Part shown: positions 30,001-46,630 of the stretch, in pieces
Numbering within the stretch: position 1 is the first letter of the stretch
Layout: each line of letters begins with the position of its first letter
Source: Paraspadella gotoi
Taxonomy: Eukaryota; Chaetognatha
DNA: 64,000 bases
Assembly: GCA_051294375.1 (NCBI GenBank)
Contig: CM119267.1
Span: forward strand, 15,230,105-15,294,104
Reading direction: 5' to 3'
Made by a program: the position numbers and the translations under genes
Notes under the pieces: generated by a model
The model's database searches: none
Told to the model about the DNA's origin: nothing
Seen by the model: the letters and a program-made list of their open reading frames with translations, nothing else

Positions 30001-33000
30001 CCGAAGACAATGTTGTAAATTTAATGGTAATACAAAAACCAATTTCTGAAAAAGTTTTACAAGAAAAAGAGCAAAATAAATTTAAGTCTGACGATGTAGA
30101 GCCTAAAAAATTTGATGATTTAACTCCCAATCTAAATACAAAGGATTTAAACAAAGAAGAATCAAATAATTTGGAACAAACAAGCAAAATTGTCACAGCA
30201 AAATCTTTGAAAAAAATAGAAAAATCTGAAGTTTTTGTCCCTCAAAAACAAGATAAAAATCTTATTTTAAAAGAAGAATTTCTTAACGTGGAAAGCACTG
30301 CAGAACCTAAAGAGTTGCTAAAAGATTCCAAAATAAGCTGTAAAATTGAAGCAGATTCTAAAGAGAACTTAGAGTCAATGAAAAAAATTAAAAACCTGGA
30401 GAAAAAGCCTGAAATAACTATAAAAACAGAAACTAATTTAGTGAAATCTATAAATGGAGAATCAAATGAGATAGCAGACTTGAAACAACTTGAAAAATAT
30501 AGAAAGAATGAAACTCTAGCAAATGAATCAAAAAGTAAAGATAATTTGAAAAAACCTGAAGCTGTTATCATGCTTGACACAGTCACAGAATTTGAAAACC
30601 TTGAGACAAAACATAAAAAAATTGAAAAAACCGAACTTAACTCCTTACAAAATGAGATGATACAAAACTTGAAAGAACCAGAAATTGAAAAAAAATTTAG
30701 AACTTCAGAAAAAAACAAGGTTACTGTTAAAAAGCCAGAATCAGTCTTCACAATTGCTACAGATGTAATAGCTAAAAGCCTGGATAAAGAAACCAAAATA
30801 ACTAATATAAACGAAAATAATCAAGAAAATATTTTAAAGGATCAAAAAGAGATGTCAGAAGACAAGAAAAAAATGGATAATAATTCTAAAATTTTAACCA
30901 CAGAAACAAAAAGTGAGGATATGCTGGAAACTCCCAGAGTGAACACCATTACAGAATCTGGAAATTTTGACAGAAAGATAGAACCTATTATGATAAAATC
31001 TATTGAAGAAGAAAAAAAGATTACTGAAGACTTTAAAGAAACAAAAATTGATGGTAATTTTAAAATTTCAGCTTCAGATATGAAAATTGAAGATAACTTA
31101 AAGAAGTTGGAGACAGACATCAATCTTGATACAGTTAAAAAATCGGAAAACTTAACTATAAAGAAATCTGAAGGAGAAGTAAAGATGGTACAAGAGGACA
31201 TGGAAAAACCTGAAAAGGATAGTAAATCTAAAATTTTAATTAAAGAAACACAAAGCGAAAATATAATGGAAAGGCCTGAAGTGGACAATAATTTAGATAC
31301 CATAAAAAAATCGGAAAGATTTGAAAGAAATGTAGAAAAGATTTTTGAAAAATCTATAGAAGGAGAAAAAAAGATCATACCAGACTTTAAAAAACTAAAA
31401 ATGGAGGGAAATTCTGAAATTTCTGCTTTTGATATAAAAAAGGAAGATAATTTGAAAAAGTCCGAAACAGACATCAAGCTTGATACACTTAATCAATCAA
31501 AAAACTCAACTATAAAGAAAGAAGAAGAAGAAAAACTAAGGATAATACATGAAATAAAAAAAACTGAAATAGATGGCAAGTTTCAAACTTTAGCATCACA
31601 AACTAAATGTGAAGATAATTCAAAAAAGCCTGAAGCAAACATCAATTTTGACACCGTTATAAAATCAGAAAATATTGAAAGAAAGCCGAAAATAGAAAAA
31701 TCTTTAGATAGTAAAGGCAAGTACAAAAGTTCAACCACAGAAACAAAAAGTGAAGATATCTGTCCAGAAGTTATCAAACCTAATACAAATCAAATTGAAT
31801 CTTCAGTTGAGAAAGTTTTTGAAGATCCCGAAATAGATAGCATGTCTAAAATTGTTCTGGATGAAATTCCCCAAGTCCATTCAGAAATTAAAAAAATTAA
31901 GAACTTGAATGAGTCTGATTTAAGAAATAGTTTCACACCAAAACTGGAAACAAAACTAAAGAAGTCAAAAATTGATTCTTCTAAAACTAAAGAAAAAGAA
32001 ATACTTTCTGAATCGGACGTTATTTTACAAAAAACAGAGAAAAATGGCAAACACGAAACGAATTTGATTGAAAATACTGAAGCAAAGGAAAGTAATAAAA
32101 AAATTTCAATTATTTCTGAGATATCCAGTCAAAATGGAAATGATCCGCTAAAATCTTCATTTCCTAACGTGGAATTAAATGAGATTACGAAAACGCCTGA
32201 AAAAACTAGCCAGACTAAAATTGATGCTTCCAAAACTTTAGAGACATCAAAGCCTGATGCTGCTTCAACCAAGCCAGATACAACCACCCAAATTCAAGTC
32301 GACTCAAAGAAAATGAGAAAGGAGCTTTACAAAGAGCCTGATATAGTAGGCTCTTCTAACATTCATTCAGTTAAAACTCCCAAAACTGCGTTACTATCAG
32401 AATCAACTAACAAAGTTGAAATTGATTCAGTAAAAACTTCACCAACCAACACAAAAACTGATGAGGGTTCGCAAAAGTCAGAACTAAATCAGAAAAAATT
32501 AGAATTGCCTAATACTTCCAAGCCAGTTATAAAACAACAAGATGTTTCAAAAAAACTAATTGTTTCCGACAAAAACAAAATAATTTCCCAAGCTGCTTCA
32601 ATAGAAACAAAATCTGCTACCGACAAGATGGAGATATCAAAGGAAATAAAACCAGAGGTCCGCTCTCCCCCGGAAAAAGAAGTTTCAAAGCCGCCGGACG
32701 CAATGTTATCCATGGAATACGAGGCCATCGAGACGAAGATAACCGGCGTCATACAAAAGCAGGATCGATTGAAAGGAAAGAAAGAACCGCCCGTAGAGGC
32801 CTTCACCTCGCCCGACGACGACGAACTCGCTCCGATCAAAGTGCTCAACCCTTTCGTGGTTGGACAGTCGGCGAGGCTGTTGGGAGAAGTAGGGGCGCCC
32901 AGGGCTCGTGCCACTTGGTTCAAAGACGGCCAACCCGTCGTGTTCCCGGACCGGCGCTATCTTTCCGTTATCAAAGGCCTCACCAGGCAGTTGATCATTC

Positions 33001-33086
33001 ACAACATCGTCGCCGAGGACGCCGGCAGATACGAGATGCGGGAGAACGGGGTCCTGATCGCCGCCGTCGACGTCGCCGTCTCCTGA
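1..33086 (+). CDS. Ank: Giant ankyrin: ~140 ankyrin repeats, ZU5-ZU5-UPA, long disordered tail, C-terminal Ig domain (5' end outside window)
   Basis: Membrane-cytoskeleton adaptor by family. I joined exons 1-127, 323-434, 1065-1172, 1240-1338, 1510-12202, 12683-12964, 13031-13636, 14347-14411, 15638-15735, 16529-18446, 19829-21629 and 21706-33086; all phases agree and the TGA is at 33084. That gives 9,095 codons in the window. Exons 2 to 4 (for example [15 protein letters not shown] then [12 protein letters not shown]) match classical ankyrins closely by eye. Window residues 1 to ~740 are the ordinary array, ~740 to 5770 the extra repeat blocks, ~5800 to 6230 ZU5-N, ZU5-C and UPA, ~6230 to 9010 a Lys/Glu/Ser-rich tail, and ~9013 to 9095 an Ig domain. 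The family's C-terminal death domain is not visible. Donors at 435 (gtcaaa) and 13637 are weak. Two exons exceed 10 kb. Exon joins are inferred; the family assignment is firm. Confidence 0.93.
3..3290 (+). other. Canonical ankyrin membrane-binding repeat array (first five exons)
   Basis: About 22 ankyrin repeats are visible in the window before the first acidic linker. The short exons at 323, 1065 and 1240 are 112, 108 and 99 bases, close to the one-repeat exon size typical of ankyrin genes. The atypical repeat beginning [20 protein letters not shown] corresponds to the irregular repeat seen at the same place in classical ankyrins. The array runs into the 10.7-kb exon without interruption and ends near [16 protein letters not shown], an acidic linker. 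This part resembles the 24-repeat membrane-binding domain of ordinary ankyrins; one or two repeats lie upstream of the window. Confidence 0.88.
435..1064 (+). other. Intron 2 of the ankyrin gene with a GC-rich insertion
   Basis: The intron is 630 bases. It holds a CT-rich stretch (590-620) and a GC-rich segment (about 707-967) flanked by the 12-base direct repeat gccatactctca at 695-706 and 968-979. A small hairpin, ggcggt...accgcc, sits at 722-741 inside the segment. This looks like an inserted element with target duplication, but no element family is recognised and no coding is seen. Confidence 0.5.
12203..12682 (+). other. Intron 5 of the ankyrin gene
   Basis: AT-rich intron with donor gtaagt and acceptor ttcttacag. 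I see nothing else in it. Confidence 0.8.
12965..13030 (+). other. 66-base stop-free intron in the ankyrin gene
   Basis: Donor gtaatc and acceptor ttttttacag. The length is a multiple of three and there is no in-frame stop, so retention would only insert 22 residues. Removing it restores the regular repeat junction [12 protein letters not shown], so I call it an intron. Confidence 0.75.
13637..14346 (+). other. Intron 7 of the ankyrin gene
   Basis: Contains a long AT-only stretch near 13975-14115 made of self-complementary ttaattaatt units. No coding is seen. Confidence 0.75.
14412..15637 (+). other. Intron 8 of the ankyrin gene with a 27-base inverted repeat
   Basis: Long AT-rich intron. 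The segment 14774-14801 (cattgaaagagtaaatgacc...) is matched in reverse complement by 14866-14892 with one mismatch and one length difference, a potential hairpin with a loop of about 64 bases. A short GAAA/GA stretch lies at 14735-14760. Confidence 0.75.
15736..16528 (+). other. Intron 9 of the ankyrin gene with a near-direct repeat
   Basis: The stretch aagtaactggggtcctaaat with flanks occurs twice, near 15914-15945 and 15979-16010, 65 bases apart with single-base differences. An (ATC)n tract lies near 16141-16159. The rest is AT-rich without coding signs. Confidence 0.75.
18447..19828 (+). other. Intron 10 of the ankyrin gene
   Basis: AT-rich, 1.38 kb. Around 19430-19600 the motif ggaattatgtcat recurs in degenerate form three to four times, spaced roughly 40-60 bases. 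Otherwise I see nothing. Confidence 0.7.
23200..24490 (+). other. ZU5-N, ZU5-C and UPA module of ankyrin
   Basis: ZU5-N runs from about 23203 ([20 protein letters not shown], then IIEMGPS and [11 protein letters not shown]) to about 23690. ZU5-C starts near [15 protein letters not shown] and runs to about 24110. UPA follows to about 24490 and carries the signature [14 protein letters not shown]. In classical ankyrins this module binds beta-spectrin through ZU5-N, so spectrin binding is a reasonable inference, but I cannot check the contact residues. All three parts lie in one exon, in the order expected for ankyrins. This is what separates the protein from a generic ankyrin-repeat protein. 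Confidence 0.92.
24729..26000 (+). repeat. Four tandem 318-bp coding repeats (106 residues each) in the ankyrin tail
   Basis: Copies start at 24729, 25047, 25365 and 25683, each exactly 318 bases after the last. Each begins with [11 protein letters not shown] and ends with IIPQLHMK or a close variant. The four copies differ by scattered substitutions and no visible length change, so the amplification is recent and the frame has been kept. The unit is acidic and polar (E, Q, N, D, K) with no recognised domain. Confidence 0.95.
26001..32690 (+). other. Disordered Lys/Glu/Ser-rich ankyrin tail
   Basis: This part is low-complexity and charged, and no domain is recognised in most of it. Two further imprecise repeats are visible. 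A two-fold unit of about 80 residues lies at ~29060-29480 (both copies contain KEVLIKNM and then TEEG). A degenerate series lies at ~30400-31750 with recurring KPEANI/KSETDI, LDT and KSEN motifs. A less repetitive patch near 29500-29800 ([18 protein letters not shown], later [11 protein letters not shown] and [11 protein letters not shown]) looks more constrained and could be a binding motif. Long tails after UPA are known in neuronal giant ankyrins of other animals; homology to those tails is not evident. Confidence 0.7.
32836..33083 (+). other. C-terminal immunoglobulin (I-set-like) domain without the disulfide cysteines
   Basis: The segment contains the Ig hallmarks [10 protein letters not shown] (core Trp) and EDAGRYEM (D-x-G-x-Y). 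The two usual core cysteines are absent (Leu/Gly and Met stand there), as is common for intracellular Ig domains such as those of sarcomeric giants. The Ig occupies the place where ankyrins normally carry a death domain. DNA here is strongly GC-rich, unlike the preceding 30 kb. Confidence 0.82.
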
Positions 33087-34042
33087 GCCAATTTCCCGCC
33101 AATTCCCTGCGCCGCTTCCCGACGATCCACGGGAGTGGATCGACTCGTCAACAAAACTGCTCAAAAGTTTGCTTCTTTTTTTCGTTTGTTGTTTAAACTT
33201 GACTATGTCGCCAGTAATTATTTAACCAAAAGATTGAAGGAGACCTATGGTTTCTATGGATATTTCATATTATCTTTAAAACCCTTTGTTTAATGTTCCG
33301 AGTGGCTATTATGTTTATATTCCCTGAAATAGTCATTACCGTTGAGTTAAAATAATCATGAAAACCATATTTTATTAACGTAACGGTTATCACAAGGTGA
33401 AACCAATGAAACTATCATTTATAATCGAAAATTTCAGATACGTCTTAGCTTGTCAACTGTCATACGGTTAAGTTGTTTTAAATTTCCTCAATTGAATTTT
33501 TTTTTTGGGCTTCCTCCCACGGTTATAAATAAATTATGAGTTCAGTTCTGGTTTTCATCGTGGTTCCGATTTTCTAGTTTTCCGCATGCTTATTTTTAGC
33601 CTCATGCTACTTAGGAAAAAAAAATCGTTTCAAGGAAGATAAACATGATCACACTTGTTCTCCATATATATAATCGCTGTCCTTGTCCGCCCTTCGAAAA
33701 AAAAATAATCGACTTCCCCGCGGGGTTCCTTTTTTTTTCGAGTTGTACCCTCGAATTTTGGCAATACCCAGAAATTCTTTTTCGTTTGCTACGCTTACTT
33801 GCAGAATTAAGCGTCGGTGTCCAGCGATAAATCGATAGTAAAATGACTCGAGGCAGTCGACGAATACCGTGTGTTGATTGAATTTCGAACTTGGAGCGAA
33901 AATACACTATCGTCGCCATGGAAACCGGATCGAGGACATCCTGAGAAGAAGAAAAACTCGGCTATTTACCGCGCTCACCTACCGCGTCGGTTCAAACAAC
34001 AACAACAACTATATCCATTCCCGAACGCCGCCGCCCTCCGAC
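33087..34042 (+). other. Ankyrin 3' UTR and intergenic DNA
   Basis: GC content falls again after about 33180. AATAAA at 33528-33533 is the best poly(A) signal for the ankyrin gene, about 440 bases after the stop. The last ~150 bases are likely 5' UTR or promoter of INPP4. No other gene is seen. Confidence 0.6.
33528..33533 (+). promoter_or_regulatory. Candidate poly(A) signal of the ankyrin gene
   Basis: AATAAA hexamer about 440 bases downstream of the TGA at 33084-33086. It is chosen on position only. Confidence 0.4.
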
Positions 34043-40108
<6,066 letters not shown>

Positions 40109-40408
40109 GGTTGCGGCGTGGGCAGTGGTTGTCAGCGCGGCCGTGGACGACTGGACTTGACTGTCGTATATTCCAAAGACCTTCTTACGCTTCGGTTACG
40201 ACGATCGAAGTTAACAGTGATTTTCTTTTTCCAGCTTTGCTTACTATTTTATTTGATGAATAATTTGTTAGTTTAAAATTTTTAAATTATATCTTTTAAT
40301 ATTTATATTTGTTTATTTTAATACAGTTAGATTAACTTAAAACATTAAACTCGCTTCAAGTCGCTCGATTGTAAGCTCGAGTGGGAGATTTCGGCCCGAG
40401 GGTGAGTT

Positions 40409-40448
<40 letters not shown>

Positions 40449-40607
40449 CACCTCTCCATCGTCGATCTCGTCTCTCGTCGTCCTCATCACTTTCGTCATC
40501 TCCTCGCTCGTGCATCTCTCTCTCTCTCTCTCTCTCACACATTCTCTTGACTAATTTCGGGAAAAAATATCAAACCTTGCTCTTTTGTTGCTCCCCACAG
40601 AGTTGCG
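40109..40607 (+). other. INPP4 3' flank
   Basis: Contains (TC)n tracts at 40411-40444 and 40516-40536. The tract ccccacag ending at 40600 could be a splice acceptor just before the small ORF at 40608. AATAAA at 40770-40775, beyond that ORF, could serve INPP4 or the small ORF. Confidence 0.5.
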
Positions 40608-40742
40608 ATGGCGCCGCCCTCTCTCGTCTTTCTCGTCATCCTCTTCTTTTGCCTTTTGTCTTTCGCTTCACCCGGCGCCTTCGCTCCCCTCTTCCTTAGC
40701 GACGCCGACGTCGCCGGCGAAGCTGATCGGCTTCGTCTTTGA
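40608..40742 (+). CDS. Possible 44-residue secreted peptide ORF
   Basis: The ORF starts MAPPSLVFLVILFFCLLSFA, a hydrophobic signal-peptide-like segment, then has SPGAFA as a plausible signal peptidase site. It leaves a short acidic remainder ending EADRLRL and a TGA. An acceptor-like ctccccacag lies just upstream and AATAAA 28 bases after the stop. GC content and C/G third positions resemble the neighbouring genes. It could be a real small secreted protein, an alternative last exon or 3' UTR of INPP4, or chance. The family is not recognised. Confidence 0.35.
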   Translation: MAPPSLVFLVILFFCLLSFASPGAFAPLFLSDADVAGEADRLRL

Positions 40743-41199
40743 CGTACTCCGTTAATCTTTAGTCAAATCAATAAAAAAAAACATAACTAATCAATAAAAG
40801 AAAATCAAAAACATTTGAAAAAAGCAGGAAACAAACAACCTGCGTCGCTAGTCACTGCGTTTCTTACCCACCGAAACCTCGCGTCGAATCAATTTTCAAA
40901 ACTCGAAACAAAAAAAACAAAAACAGAAAAAAAAATCAATATTACAATAAATATTACAATAATAAAAAAAATACTCAAACCGACAAAGTTACGATTTTTT
41001 TTTTGTAAATCTTTTTCTCTTTCAAATCCCGACGAACAACACATTTATTTTTATTTCATATTTGAAATCTCGAACGCAATAATAAACTCATCTCCTCCGG
41101 ATTTTAACCTCATCGACTCTCGAATCGCCTCCTCAGTGCTCCTCCTCCTCCTCCTCCGCCCCACCCACTCCTTCTCCCCAATCTCCCGACACCGACTCG

Positions 41200-41316
<117 letters not shown>

Positions 41317-43206
41317 CACCTCTCCATTCAAAACGCCCATCGTTCAACAACGACGACGTCTTCGTCATCGTCGTCATCACGGTAGTTCGTCGTCGTCGTC
41401 GTCTCGAAGGTGAATCGAAGGTGATCTTCGTCGTTGAGGTGGTCCACGAGGTCATCGAGGCTGTTGTTGTTGTTGTTGTTGTTGTTGTGGTCAGGTGGTC
41501 GCGGGATCGAACGATTAATGCGCGAGATTGTAATCCGAAACACCGACTCGTTGGCAGTGAGGTTTTCATAACAGAAAAACAGATTGTTTTAAAACCTGTT
41601 TTCAAATAGAGTGTTGTTGTTTTTATCGTTGTCATTGTTGGTGATTTGTTTTTTTTGTCCGAACCCTTATTTAAAAAAAAAAAAAGAGTCTAGGAAAAAA
41701 AAAACCCGGCAAAGTTTTCCAATATTTTTATTTTCAGATCGCGTTTCGCGCTGCGGGCAGCGTTGGAAATTTTCAAAAACAAAAAATTAGGTGAGTCATG
41801 TTGATGTAAATTATCTGGACAAAGGCTGGAAATGCGTAAAAATTAGTGACTCATTTTTAATGATAAAAACAAAATCTGAACTGGGCAACGATAAAACTTC
41901 GACTTTAAAATTTAACTTTAAGCCCTGTGGTAAAGTTAAGTATCTATTTAATACTTTTCGGCAAAAGCAAACAATAACACATGCGGCCAATCTGAGTGAA
42001 CTATTCTGTGAATTCAAGTTGAAACCTTTTGTTTTCACACATATGAAATATCGAAATTATAGTTTAAACCACTTCATTGAAAGGGAAGACAGGTACTTTG
42101 GGAGTGAATAAACTAGACTGTCATAGTACTATGCTATTATCTTGTAAGAGGTATTTTTTCTTGGATGAATGGATAGTTCTCATATTTCATAGACCATAAT
42201 TTTTTTAAATATTAGATGGGCAAAAATGATTTAAAATTTTCGGTTATAAATACAACGACATCCGAAGCAGATAGTAGAAAAAGTTTAGGCTCATAAGAGT
42301 GGAAGCGTCAGCGTCAGCGTGAGAGAATCAGTTTACGCTTCATAACATGCATCTGTTTTTCGATCCATCTGTATCGGCAAAGCAAGTAGGAGGATTGAGG
42401 ACTTGTGTACTCAATTCCTAATCGACCGTTCAATTGCACGACGCCAATGATCCATAGATCATTAGATTTCCGTCTGTGAACTAAAGGCATGGGCTCAACG
42501 GGTGCCGGGCCAGTAGACGCGCCGGTTGCAGAGTAGCTTTGGCCGTGGTTGCAAAGACCGGCGTTCCTCCTAAAATTGTTGATGATTCGAAAGAAATCGA
42601 GAAAGTTGAGAGTTTGAGACGATGACGTAGTTAAGAGATCGTGAAACGGTGGGGGATTTGAGAATTCGAGGCAGAGGACGCCGACCGGTGCACCCGGAGC
42701 CAATCAGAAGGCGGAACTCGATCTTCGGCGCGGATGGTTGAATTAGGCTGAAACAGTATGAACAGTTAAGACATAAAGTTAATCCCGTTTCAGTGACGTT
42801 ACGAGGATGTGTTCCGGAAGATGAAATCAATCGGGTTTTCGGACTAGAGGCCAGAACTCGCGCGAATCTCTATCTGTCAAGCACACCGGTTTTCAAAGAA
42901 ACATCGTTCGTTTGTAGTTATCGCGATATCGCTATATTTATTGATTCCAGCTAAAAATTGTATTAACTGACCAGGTAATTAATAATTTATTCGCCAAAAG
43001 AAAGAGTTTAGAAAATTCGATATCATTATTTAAATTATCTTTATTACCAAAAGCGTTCAGTGAGAAAATAATTGGTATTTTCATTACAAACCGAGTTTCA
43101 TGGCCATGTGTTTAGAAAAGTTAACCAAAATTTCGACCTAACATGCATTGAAAGGCGAAAGGAGTGGGATGGTGAAACTAAAAGTTTTTCCGAACGAAAA
43201 TATCCA

Positions 43207-43216
43207 CTCTCTCTCT

Positions 43217-43289
<73 letters not shown>

Positions 43290-43291
43290 CT
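43207..43291 (+). repeat. (CT)n microsatellite
   Basis: Interrupted CT repeat. A second run lies at 43373-43411. Confidence 0.95.
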
Positions 43292-43368
43292 CAATGTCTG
43301 TGTAGCTTGCGATCAAACGATCGGCTTCCCAGACTGAGGGGTTATATTAAGTTCAACTGTTTCAACTG

Positions 43369-43413
<45 letters not shown>

Positions 43414-44136
43414 CTCTCCTCCTCGACCCCATGCACGCACCCAACTCATCTTTGTCGCCCTCCGTCTCATTTTGGTGACTTTTCGATATTTTTCCTCGTG
43501 AGTATCACAAAAAAGGTCAATATAATCGTCGCCTCGTGAATCCCGCTCCGCGCAAAATAAAAAAAAATAAGAACCCCAGTGATTTTCCTTTTCACCGGAT
43601 CGCCTTTCTTTTTTTTTCTCTTTCCTCGCCTTCGCAACTTTTTTTTTTTACTATCCCCAATTTGGCCGCTCATTTCCGTCTCCCTTTGACGTCACGCCGA
43701 ACCCAAGCCGGGGCGACCCTGACATTTGAATCCGCCGCCGTATTCCTTTCGCGTCTTTATCGTCTCGTGCTCTCTTCACTTTACTTTTTTATTTTTCTTT
43801 CTCCTTTCCTTCTATCACCGTCATCGCAGCGGGAATTCTCGTTGTCTCGTGTTCATGTCCTTCACAATTTTTTTCCCCTCCTTTTCAATTACGTTCGATG
43901 ATTAAATCTCATCTCACTTTTAAAAAAAAAAAGTCACAACTTTAATCAGTGATCGGATTTTCTAAGATTTCGTCGCCGTCGTTTCTCAGAGATTTCTCTT
44001 TCCTCCTGAGAGAGTCTCAGCCCCTCCCTCGCTTCTGACACGCCGCCCCCGCACTACCCCTGTCAGGCCGTACAACCGATAGCCCCCCCCTGGAGCCAGC
44101 GATGAGACGTGGCCTTTTCCTGGACCAGAGCCGCGC

Positions 44137-44187
44137 CGGCGAACAAAAGACGTCGGCGAACAAAAGACGCCGGCGAACGAAAAAAAA
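44137..44187 (+). repeat. Three tandem 17-base units
   Basis: Units cggcgaacaaaagacgt, cggcgaacaaaagacgc and a decayed third starting cggcgaac. Short GC-rich minisatellite. Confidence 0.8.
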
Positions 44188-44408
44188 ACGTCGCAGGAAG
44201 AGAAAGAAGAAAAGATTCGAAATTTTAAAAAATGCGATACTCTGAGAGCAACTTACTCCAAGTCTATCCACTGAACTAATTAGGGCGCAAATCAAATATA
44301 TTAATTATGTTATTGTATAAGATTTTTAAAGACCGCGAAAATTTAGGACGCTGCCAGAGTATTTTGATTAATACGGTCTTACGGCGGAATTTGAATGCTA
44401 AAATTTTG

Positions 44409-44410
<2 letters not shown>

Positions 44411-44474
<64 letters not shown>
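44411..44474 (+). repeat. (TC)n microsatellite
   Basis: Perfect TC dinucleotide run of about 32 units. Confidence 0.95.
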
Positions 44475-44478
<4 letters not shown>

Positions 44479-46429
44479 TCTTCTATTCGTCAATAAGCGA
44501 ACGAGACGGTCAACATTCCAGGAATTCCATGCTCGTCAAAACAAACAAAAGCACAAACGACATCTATGGTGATTTGATGAATAAACAGTTGTTTAATTTC
44601 GGTCCCAATTCACGGGAAATTCAATTTTTAGTTTGTTATTCAATTCCGTGACTTATTATGATAAACTGTACCCACAAAGCTGACAAAACTGTAAATTGAG
44701 TTTTTGGTGTTTTGATTATTACTAATATGAAATTGGTACAACCAATATAAAAATTATCCATTCATTTAATAAATAAGCTATCTTGCCCCTGAATTTGGAC
44801 AGGCTTTGGTGGTTTAAGGCCTCCATCACTCTTACAAGATAATGACATAGCAGGTCCCTGCAAGCTTTCAATCAAGACTCTCTCACAGTCCCGTTTATTC
44901 ACTCCCAAAGTACCTGGCTTCCCTAATATTTTCGAGACGCAAACTCGTTTTGCAGTCTATTTGGTAGTACTTAAGATGAATAACATAGCATATACGTTCA
45001 AATGCGAAAAACAATATTATACTTGTTATTAATCTTTTATATTTTGTCTCTATTGTAAAGCTTTGGGGTGACCCACCCTTTGGTTCCTCTTGTCTCTCGT
45101 GTTCAACCTTCCATCCATTTTTTAAAATCCATTAAATTAAATCAATCCGTCACCGTTACGCTTTATTGTCAAGTTCTCGTTATGATTAAAACTCTAACTA
45201 TTATATATGATATGAGGTAAAAAGTCTGGCAGTCATAACCGAAGTCGGTACATGAATAAAAAAGAATGAGAAAATTTCGTTGCGAGAGAAAAAATTTTTT
45301 TTTAAATATTGAAATATAAATAAATCGATCAGATTTCAAAGTCTGAGCATTTGAATTTTTTCGGGTCTTTTTCTGTCGTTTTAAAAGAAATCTCTGCGTC
45401 CAAACTTTTATATAAACGTAGCATGGTATTTTAATATTCCTTGATAATACTCAAAACAAAATAGCGTAAAATAGTTTTTGTTTTGCATACTTAACTGACA
45501 TTCTTATCATATCTACTATAACGACCGCGGGTATATCAAACTCTTCGATTAAAGTAGAAAAAATAAAAATCCTCATGTGTAAAACAAAATTAAAAAAAAA
45601 AAGAATAAACTATAAAGATACATAAAAAAAGAAAGACGTCACGAGAATGAAAAATAATTGAGCATCAAACAGAACACCCCTGGTTACTAGTCACGAGAAA
45701 GGCATTTGCTCGATAATAAAATCAACGTTAATTTGATGTCTGGTCTTTTTAATTCGATGTATGAATACTATAATGGGCTTAGAGCAACCAATCAAAGTTA
45801 CGACCAGAACTGTCCCTAATTTTCAATTCGAATTGGATCGGGTGTTACGAATATGAATAATCCGTTGACGACTGATTGACTTTTTGGCTTTTGAATTTAG
45901 TTACATCTCTTACCGGCGAATTTTAAATAATGTTTGTCTAAAATCGTAGTGGTTCAGTTAAACATTACCAAAGTTTTTTTGCATCCATCGCTGCAATCGC
46001 TCGTTATCTCTCGCGGCTAAACCACTGGTCCACTTTTTTTTTTTCGTTCACACCAGGATTCGACTCACGAATTTCGAGTGCGGCGATTCACGATTCACGA
46101 TTCTCGTTTCGCTCAAAATCACTTTCGATTTGGTTTTCAAATTTAGTTTTAAAATTCGATCTGATAATTCGAAAGATTTCTCTAAAAAGGTCATCTCTTT
46201 TTGTCACTATTACGAGGCCGACGGTGGACCTGGCAAAATGTCACTCGCTGGATGTCACTAACTTCCATTTACCGTTTGTGTGCCACAATCTCGGGATATT
46301 TTATTGTGCTACTCCTGAATAAAGAATAAAATTGTCCTCAACGACTTCGTATCGACAAATATCAAATAAAATTTTGACTGAAATTAGTTTGACCCAGATC
46401 CAGATTTTAGGAGAACGAAAAGGACGACG

Positions 46430-46630
46430 ACAACGACGACGACATCAACGCCGATGACGACGACCTTTACGGTTTAGTTTAAAATGACAATTGACGTAAG
46501 TCGTGTTCACGATGACAACGATGACAACAAAATGATTACAAAAACGAAGACGAAATATTTTATGACTGCGGAGAAGATGACAAAGAAAAAACGTAGACGA
46601 CGACGACGACGACAACGACGACGACGACGT
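46430..46630 (+). repeat. GAC-rich trinucleotide region
   Basis: Imperfect (GAC)n/(AAC)n runs in several clusters, not in a convincing reading frame. Confidence 0.7.

Noticed and set aside
30242-31477. Open frames of 184 and 211 codons on the minus strand
   Set aside because: Antisense of the Lys/Glu-rich ankyrin tail, which reads as Phe/Ser-rich repeats. Not a gene.
41791-42111. 106-codon ORF as a gene
   Set aside because: AT-rich, no recognised motif, no splice context, and its end overlaps a repeated element.
44220-44290. tRNA-like arms near gagagcaacttactcc
   Set aside because: No complete cloverleaf could be drawn and no TTC arm is present.
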